NCBI GenBank assembly: GCA_001917125.1
Contig: MNTU01000018.1
Span: 61,712-125,711 of the forward strand
DNA: 64,000 nucleotides
Direction of reading: 5' to 3'
Source: Azospirillum sp. 47_25
GTDB taxonomy: Bacteria; Pseudomonadota; Alphaproteobacteria; RF32; CAG-239
Shown here: in pieces, positions 59,510 to 64,000 of the stretch
Numbering within the stretch: position 1 is the stretch's first letter
How the letters are laid out: every line of letters begins with the position of its first letter
The notes under the pieces: generated by a model
Told to the model about the DNA's origin: nothing
The model's database searches: none
What the model saw: only the letters and a program-made list of their open reading frames with translations
Translations under genes and position numbers: made by a program

Positions 59510-59536
59510 AAGGCACCTTCGGGAAAAGGTGCCTTT
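59510..59536. terminator. Hairpin between secG and pyrG
   Basis: AAAGGCACCTT and AAGGTGCCTTT pair around CGGGAA. The minus-strand tail is TTTGTCACTTTT, a weak terminator, so some readthrough from secG into pyrG is expected. The plus-strand tail (TATTTTTT) is stronger but no plus-strand gene needs it. Confidence 0.55.
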
Positions 59537-59561
59537 ATTTTTTGGAGATCAGTCATTTTCG

Positions 59562-59879
59562 CTATTCTGCCGCGACCGGAGCGGAAGGAACGTCGGGAAC
59601 ACTTTGCTCGGCGGGAGCGCTTTCCAGAATAGAGGTGGCTTTAGGTTCGCCGCTCTTGTACAGCAGCGACAGCGAAAGGCTGGTGATAAAAAATATTGTC
59701 GCCAGAATGGCCGTCAGTCTGGTCAGAAAGTTGCCGGTGCCGCGGGCGCTCAAAATGCTGTTGGCACCGCTGCCGCCGCCCAAACCGTCCAATGCGCCGC
59801 CGCTGGAGCGCTGCATCAGAATGACACTGACCAAAAAGATGGCTACCAACAAATGGACGACCAATAAAACTGTTTCCAT
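59562..59879 (-). CDS. secG: Protein-export membrane protein SecG
   Basis: SecG joins SecY and SecE in the translocon. The 105 residues have two membrane helices (about 3-22 and 55-75), the conserved VILMQRSSGGALDGLGGG between them and NFLTRLTAILATIFF at the second. The C-terminal 30 residues are Pro/Ala-rich. It lies between tpiA and pyrG, the usual alphaproteobacterial order. Confidence 0.94.
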   Translation of the reverse strand: METVLLVVHLLVAIFLVSVILMQRSSGGALDGLGGGSGANSILSARGTGNFLTRLTAILATIFFITSLSLSLLYKSGEPKATSILESAPAEQSVPDVPSAPVAAE

Positions 59880-59937
59880 TATTTAATCCTTTCGCATCCC
59901 AAATTAAATTGTCCTAAATTTCAAAATCTAACCGATA

Positions 59938-60702
59938 TTAACAGCAACCGGCGTTTTTGGCAATACCCAAAAAGTCAGCTGTTTTTAAGCTGGCACCGCC
60001 AATCAGGGCTCCGTCAACATCAGGCAGAGACAAAAATTCTTTGGCGTTGCCCGGTTTAACCGAACCGCCGTACAAAATCCGCATTTTGTTGGCCTGAGCT
60101 TTGCCCAGCTTTTTGGCCAGAGCTTTGCGGACAGCGGCGTGAACTTCTTCAACATCGGCCGGGGTCGGCGTTTTGCCGGTGCCGATAGCCCAAATCGGTT
60201 CATAGGCAATAACGGTGTCGGCAGCGGTTGCATTGTCGGGAACGGAACCGGAAATTTGTTTGGTGCAAACATCCAGAGCTTTGCCGGCATCGCGTTCGGC
60301 CTCGGATTCACCGATACAGATAATCGTTTTCAGACCGTTTTCATGAGCGGCGCGCGCTTTCTTTTGAACAATTTCGTTGATTTCACAATGATCGGCGCGG
60401 CGCTCGGAGTGACCGAGAATAACATAAGAGCAGCCGATTTCCTTAATCATGGCCGGGCTGATGTCTCCGGTGTGGGCGCCTTTGTTTTCCCAATGGCAGT
60501 CCTGAGCACCGAGGGCAACCTTGGCACCGCGCAGCGCCTTTTTAACCGAAGTCAGCAGCGTTGCCGGCGGACAGACCAGAAATTCACATTCGGGTTTGCC
60601 GATTTTTTTGACTTCTGCGGCAATTTCCTTAGCCAATTCAACACCGTCAGCCAGAAGACCGTTCATTTTCCAGTTTCCGGCAATAAGTTTTTTACGAGCC
60701 AT
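59938..60702 (-). CDS. tpiA: Triosephosphate isomerase TpiA
   Basis: TpiA interconverts dihydroxyacetone phosphate and glyceraldehyde 3-phosphate. The 254 residues have KLIAGNWKMNG (Asn, Lys), ILGHSERRADHCE (catalytic His), VIAYEPIWAIGTGKTPTP (catalytic Glu, loop 6) and ILYGGSVKPGN. It is divergent from the PpiD-like foldase gene, a common alphaproteobacterial arrangement. Confidence 0.96.
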   Translation of the reverse strand: MARKKLIAGNWKMNGLLADGVELAKEIAAEVKKIGKPECEFLVCPPATLLTSVKKALRGAKVALGAQDCHWENKGAHTGDISPAMIKEIGCSYVILGHSERRADHCEINEIVQKKARAAHENGLKTIICIGESEAERDAGKALDVCTKQISGSVPDNATAADTVIAYEPIWAIGTGKTPTPADVEEVHAAVRKALAKKLGKAQANKMRILYGGSVKPGNAKEFLSLPDVDGALIGGASLKTADFLGIAKNAGCC

Positions 60703-60916
60703 GTTTTTATCCTTCTTTCACAGTTAATGCCGCGGATTGACAACTGCCGACGGCATCACAACGGGTTATTTGTTTTTTTGTTTTGTAACACAGCAAATTT
60801 ATTTTTTCCAGTATAAAAAACTTTTCAACACGAATATTTATAAGATTGCATAAATTACTAATTTAGCCGTATAATCGGCAAGTCTGAATAAAATACAGTT
60901 ACAGGATTTTTGGGCT

Positions 60917-62794
60917 ATGATGAATAAATTTAGAAAAATGCAGGAAACTTGGCTTTCCAAGTTTATTTTGATTCTTACCGCGGTCAGCTTTATGTCGCTG
61001 TTCGGCGTGTCGGGCTATATCGGCAGCGCAGGCAAGAATCGTCCGGTTATCAAGGTTGACAATTACGAAGTGCTGCAAAGCGACATTTCTCAGCGGCTGG
61101 AGCAGCAGATGCAAATGGCGCGAGGTCTGTTCGGCGATAATCTCGACATCAACGACAACATCCGCAATGCCATGCTGCAGGGAATTGTGCAAAAAGCCCT
61201 GACTGACACCATCATCCGCCGCACGGCCGACGAGCTTGACATCAGCATCAGCGACAACCTGATCCGCAAAATCATTTATTCTCAGGCCGAATTTCTGGAT
61301 GCCGACGGAAAGTTTGACATTCAGAAACTGAGACGCGTTCTGGCCGCCAGCGGCTGGACCGAAAAAAGATATATCGACAGCCTGAAACTCGACGTCATCA
61401 AACAGCACCTTATTCAGAATCCGGCGGACAACATCAATGTGCCCAATATTCTGGCCGAATATCTGGCTAAGGCGGAAAACCAGAAAAAGATTTTCAAATA
61501 TGTTAAAATCGATCCGGAAAAGATGACAATTGACCGCAAGATTTCACAAGACGAAGTTGAGCAGTTTTATGAGGATTTCAGCAGCGAATTCGTTGCGCCG
61601 GAAGAAAGAGACGTTTCCTTTATCGTGTTATCAACCGATGACATTGCTGCAAAAATCAATCTCAGCGACGAAGATATCGAGGCTTATTACAACGAAAACC
61701 TTAACCAGTTTGAAACACCGGAAACCCGCAACGTGCTGCAGATGGTTTTCGACAGTCAAGAAGAAGCAGACAAAGCAAATGCCGCACTGAAAGAAGGCAA
61801 AGACTTTTATGCCGTGGCGAAAGAGCTGGCCAAACAAGACAGAGAGGCTACCAATCTGGGCTTTGTTTCGCAGGATATGCTGATTGCCGATATGTCAGAA
61901 GCCGTCTTTAAGGCAAAAAAAGGCGCCGTTGTCGGCCCCGTCAAATCGGAAATGGGCTGGCATATTATGAAAGTCAGCGACATCAAAGCCGGTTCCAAGA
62001 TGGATAAAAAACAGGCTAGAGCCAAAATTGTTTCCATTTTGAAAAAAGACCGTGCTTATGACGAAGCTTACGAAATTTCGGCTCAAATCGAAGACAAAAT
62101 CGGTGCGGGAGCAGGCCTGTCCGACATTGCCAAAGAGATGAATGTTAAAATTTATGACGTTCAAGGGCTGACCGAAGACGGGAAAGCCCGCAAAGAACCG
62201 GCGGCTTATGCGGCCCTGCTGAAAAGCAATGATTTTGTCGATACGGCTTTTTCATATAATGTTGACGAAGTCAGCCAGGTTGTGGAAACAGACGAAGGAT
62301 TTATGGTTTTGAAAGTCAACAAAATCGTTGACGCACATCCGAAATCCGTTGATGAGGTCAGAGGCGAAATCGAAGCCTTGTGGGAAGTTAACGAGCGCGG
62401 AGCCATTGCCCAGGAAATCGTCAATGACGTTATGCATGACTTGGAAACCGGCGACTCGATTGAAAGCGTTGCCGCAAGAAACAATCTGCAGCTGCACCGG
62501 ACAGCCGCCCTCACCCGCAACAAAAACTTTGAGGCAATTGCACCGGCCGTTATGCTGGAACTGTTCCAAGAACCGTCTGGTTCGCCGAAACTGATTAACA
62601 ATGACGGCATTCAGATTATTGCCGTCGGTGTTGACGTTGTTCCGGCTGAAAAACCGAGTTCCGAAGAAATTGCAGCGGTTGCCCGCCGGACGAAGATGGA
62701 TCTGTCTTCCGATTATGCCCGCCAGCTGATTGAAGACTTTGGATCCGATTATGACGTTCGGGTAAAATACCGCTTATTGGGACTTGCCGATTAG
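60917..62794 (+). CDS. PpiD-like periplasmic peptidyl-prolyl isomerase
   Basis: The 625 residues have an N-terminal membrane anchor (about 15-37), a SurA-like helical chaperone region, a parvulin rotamase domain (about 265-360, with ETRNVLQMVFDSQEEADKA, NLGFVSQDMLIADMSEAVF and GPVKSEMGWHIMKV) and a second partial rotamase-like part toward the C-terminus. It would help outer-membrane proteins fold at the translocon exit. The domain order matches PpiD rather than SurA. It is transcribed away from tpiA. Confidence 0.9.
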   Translation: MMNKFRKMQETWLSKFILILTAVSFMSLFGVSGYIGSAGKNRPVIKVDNYEVLQSDISQRLEQQMQMARGLFGDNLDINDNIRNAMLQGIVQKALTDTIIRRTADELDISISDNLIRKIIYSQAEFLDADGKFDIQKLRRVLAASGWTEKRYIDSLKLDVIKQHLIQNPADNINVPNILAEYLAKAENQKKIFKYVKIDPEKMTIDRKISQDEVEQFYEDFSSEFVAPEERDVSFIVLSTDDIAAKINLSDEDIEAYYNENLNQFETPETRNVLQMVFDSQEEADKANAALKEGKDFYAVAKELAKQDREATNLGFVSQDMLIADMSEAVFKAKKGAVVGPVKSEMGWHIMKVSDIKAGSKMDKKQARAKIVSILKKDRAYDEAYEISAQIEDKIGAGAGLSDIAKEMNVKIYDVQGLTEDGKARKEPAAYAALLKSNDFVDTAFSYNVDEVSQVVETDEGFMVLKVNKIVDAHPKSVDEVRGEIEALWEVNERGAIAQEIVNDVMHDLETGDSIESVAARNNLQLHRTAALTRNKNFEAIAPAVMLELFQEPSGSPKLINNDGIQIIAVGVDVVPAEKPSSEEIAAVARRTKMDLSSDYARQLIEDFGSDYDVRVKYRLLGLAD

Positions 62795-62811
62795 TTTTCC
62801 CGCAACCGTTC

Positions 62812-62846
62812 AAATAAGGAAGCTTTCACGGCTTCCTTATTTTTTT
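62812..62846 (+). terminator. Rho-independent terminator
   Basis: AAATAAGGAAGC (62812-62823) and GCTTCCTTATTT pair perfectly around TTTCACG and run on as T. It closes the PpiD-like gene. Confidence 0.93.
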
Positions 62847-62873
62847 GCCGTTCAGCCGCTTTAAATGCCGTAA

Positions 62874-62902
62874 TTGACAAAAAGCAAAACAAAGATTATA
62901 TT
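62874..62902 (+). promoter_or_regulatory. Sigma-70 promoter of the small membrane protein pair
   Basis: TTGACA (62874-62879), 17-base spacer, TATATT (62897-62902). Transcription would start near 62909, about 45 bases before ATG 62954. Confidence 0.7.
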
Positions 62903-62953
62903 TCGATTCAATCTTTTTATTTTTCTATTTATTATTAACTTAAACTAGTGATT

Positions 62954-63361
62954 ATGAGTGGAAATCTTATTTTATGGATTGCAGCGGTTACGGCAATCTT
63001 TACGGCCTATCAATTTCGTAACCGGATTTTAGAACGGGCCTGGAGGTTTTATCTCCGCCGGGCTTCCAACGAACAACTCGAAAAAGCTGTCAGACTCCAA
63101 TATGAAGCATATGAACGGGATCGCCGTTCTTTTAGTTTGGAGGGGCTGGACTGGCTTTTGGAAATGTCTCGTTATTTGAGCCATATTTGGAGCGGAAAGC
63201 TTTGCATTGCCAGAGAGTGTCACGGCAGCGACTATTCCGAACCGGTCAGGCAGGCTTTGGAGAAAAAGGAAAAACTAAACTCCGCCATTTTGGAATTCTG
63301 GCAAAATGCGGAAAAACATCTCACTTATGAGATTAACCGCCGGAAATATTTTAACCCGTAA
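62954..63361 (+). CDS. Small membrane-anchored protein, first of a pair
   Basis: ATG 62954 is preferred to GTG 62948. The 135 residues have an N-terminal helix (NLILWIAAVTAIFTAYQF) followed by basic residues (RNRILERAWRFYLRR, keeping this side in the cytoplasm) and an amphipathic helical region with QLEKAVRLQYEAYERDRRSF. The leader (TTATTATTAACTTAAACTAG) has no ribosome-binding site. The next gene encodes a similar protein. Function is unknown. Confidence 0.6.
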   Translation: MSGNLILWIAAVTAIFTAYQFRNRILERAWRFYLRRASNEQLEKAVRLQYEAYERDRRSFSLEGLDWLLEMSRYLSHIWSGKLCIARECHGSDYSEPVRQALEKKEKLNSAILEFWQNAEKHLTYEINRRKYFNP

Positions 63362-63373
63362 AAACACATATCC

Positions 63374-63793
63374 ATGAAAACATTTTTAATCATTGTTTGC
63401 TGCTTAATTTTGCTTTATGGCTTTATTAAGCATATCCTTCCCAAAATACTGGCGTTTGGCCTTAACATTTATCTCAGCTTTCTGTCTGATGAAAAAGTTG
63501 AGGCGTATTTTGTGAAACAGTATCAGAAATACAGGGAAAATCCGAAAAGTTTCAGCGATGCCTATGTGGAAAGTTATGTAGGTGTTATTCAGATTTCCTT
63601 AAATTATTGGGGGGAATTGTTGGAAGATGCGCAACAAGAAAGGCGCTTTCAGTCTTCCGAAGCTGATACGGCCGCGTTGGATGAGGAAATCTCCTTTTAT
63701 CAGCAAAGATTCGATTTTTGGAATAATGCTCTGATTAAGGTTTCTAATGACAACGCCGTTCGAAAATATCATGCATCGCTAAAAAACAATTAG
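63374..63793 (+). CDS. Small membrane-anchored protein, second of a pair
   Basis: The 139-residue product has an N-terminal hydrophobic helix (about 3-22) and then FGLNIYLSFLSDEKVEAYFVKQYQKYRENPKSF, similar in plan to the first product (LRRASNEQLEKAVRLQYEAYERDRRSF): helix, S-(D/N)-E-x-(V/L)-E, then QY-x-x-Y. The two are paralogues, separated by 12 bases. The C-terminal part is a coiled coil. No function is proposed. Confidence 0.6.
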   Translation: MKTFLIIVCCLILLYGFIKHILPKILAFGLNIYLSFLSDEKVEAYFVKQYQKYRENPKSFSDAYVESYVGVIQISLNYWGELLEDAQQERRFQSSEADTAALDEEISFYQQRFDFWNNALIKVSNDNAVRKYHASLKNN

Positions 63794-63800
63794 CCTGCAC

Positions 63801-63833
63801 CCCTGCCCTTCATAAGAACGGCAGGGTTTATTT
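63801..63833 (+). terminator. Terminator of the small membrane protein pair
   Basis: CCCTGCC and GGCAGGG pair around CTTCATAAGAAC, followed by TTTATTTTAT. Confidence 0.75.
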
Positions 63834-63887
63834 TATCCTTAAGCATTACCCGGTTTAGCGCGAACAAAGTTTACGTCTTATTATATA

Positions 63888-63916
63888 TTGACATTATGCA
63901 CCATCTATGCTAATCT
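63888..63916 (+). promoter_or_regulatory. Promoter of the last gene
   Basis: TTGACA (63888-63893), 17-base spacer, TAATCT (63911-63916). Confidence 0.55.
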
Positions 63917-63951
63917 GAGAACAGGCTTTGAATTAGTTATAGAGGTGTATC

Positions 63952-64000
63952 ATGAGACGTCTTCCTTGCTCTGTTGCTCTCGCCGCGGCTCTGCTGCCTG
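63952..64000 (+). CDS. Start of a secreted protein (partial)
   Basis: ATG 63952 follows AGAGGTG. The visible start, MRRLPCSVALAAALLP, is the n- and h-region of a signal peptide (possibly lipoprotein-like, with Cys6 too early for a lipobox). The frame runs off the window, so nothing more can be said. Confidence 0.6.
   Translation, partial: MRRLPCSVALAAALLP

Noticed and set aside
60899..61408. 169-codon minus frame opposite the PpiD-like gene
   Set aside because: Antisense shadow; the plus strand has family domains and correct codon use.
1..64000. CRISPR array, transposase or integrase
   Set aside because: No regularly spaced direct repeats and no such protein domain found.

Overview
The window comes from an alphaproteobacterium. 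Three gene neighbourhoods support this: dusB-(ntr genes absent)-trkA-hfq-hflX, tpiA-secG-pyrG-kdsA with a divergent PpiD-type foldase, and MlaD followed by a DUF2155 protein. A 59-residue protein resembling the alphaproteobacterial DUF6898 family agrees. A complete Rnf electron-transport operon, LPS/heptose genes and many lineage-only proteins suggest an uncultured, anaerobic or host-associated lineage, but this placement is inference. No rRNA, CRISPR array, transposase or integrase is visible.

Layout. 1-1190 looks like the edge of a phage-derived or other accessory segment: the end of a holin-like protein, a 42-aa Lys/Arg-rich peptide, a structured leader before a 21-aa hydrophobic peptide, a 53-aa protein and an HTH protein. 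1190-3500 has a palindromic operator, a folded RNA ending in a terminator, a lipoprotein, a small membrane protein and an outer-membrane barrel. 3666-6991 has a family 5 uracil-DNA glycosylase, three unknown proteins (two of them paralogues) and an HD nucleotidase. 7025-13468 (minus) is apbE-rseC-rnfBCDGEA. 13581-18000 has a CDP-alcohol phosphatidyltransferase, a DsbD/ScsB-like protein, and an HD hydrolase paired with an AsmA-like protein. 18040-18780 has a ~335-nt structured RNA locus and a tRNA-Lys whose 3' end and terminator are duplicated. 18843-27148 (minus) is a surface-glycan operon making GDP-D-glycero-D-manno-heptose (gmhA, hddA, an hddC-gmhB fusion) with glycosyltransferases. 27469-36369 has two LprI-like proteins, a Gld-like ABC operon ending in a histidine kinase, and two MCE/MlaD proteins with a DUF2155 protein. 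36653-40259 holds single genes. 40327-51237 (minus) holds hflX, hfq, trkA, dusB, an unknown protein, a 1330-aa membrane-anchored coiled-coil protein and a 682-aa unknown protein. 51320-60702 (minus) holds parC, recO, kdsA, two novel paralogues, pyrG, secG and tpiA. 60917-64000 holds a PpiD-like foldase, two small membrane proteins and the start of a secreted protein.

Several unknown proteins occur as paralogue pairs. At least three of them share a promoter-like block (box TTTTTGTCTAAA, 16-bp spacer) 57-62 nt before the start codon, followed by an AT-rich leader without a Shine-Dalgarno sequence. This recurring architecture, the three structured RNAs (305-412, 1720-1902, 18040-18377) and the large coiled-coil protein are the parts most likely to be undescribed.
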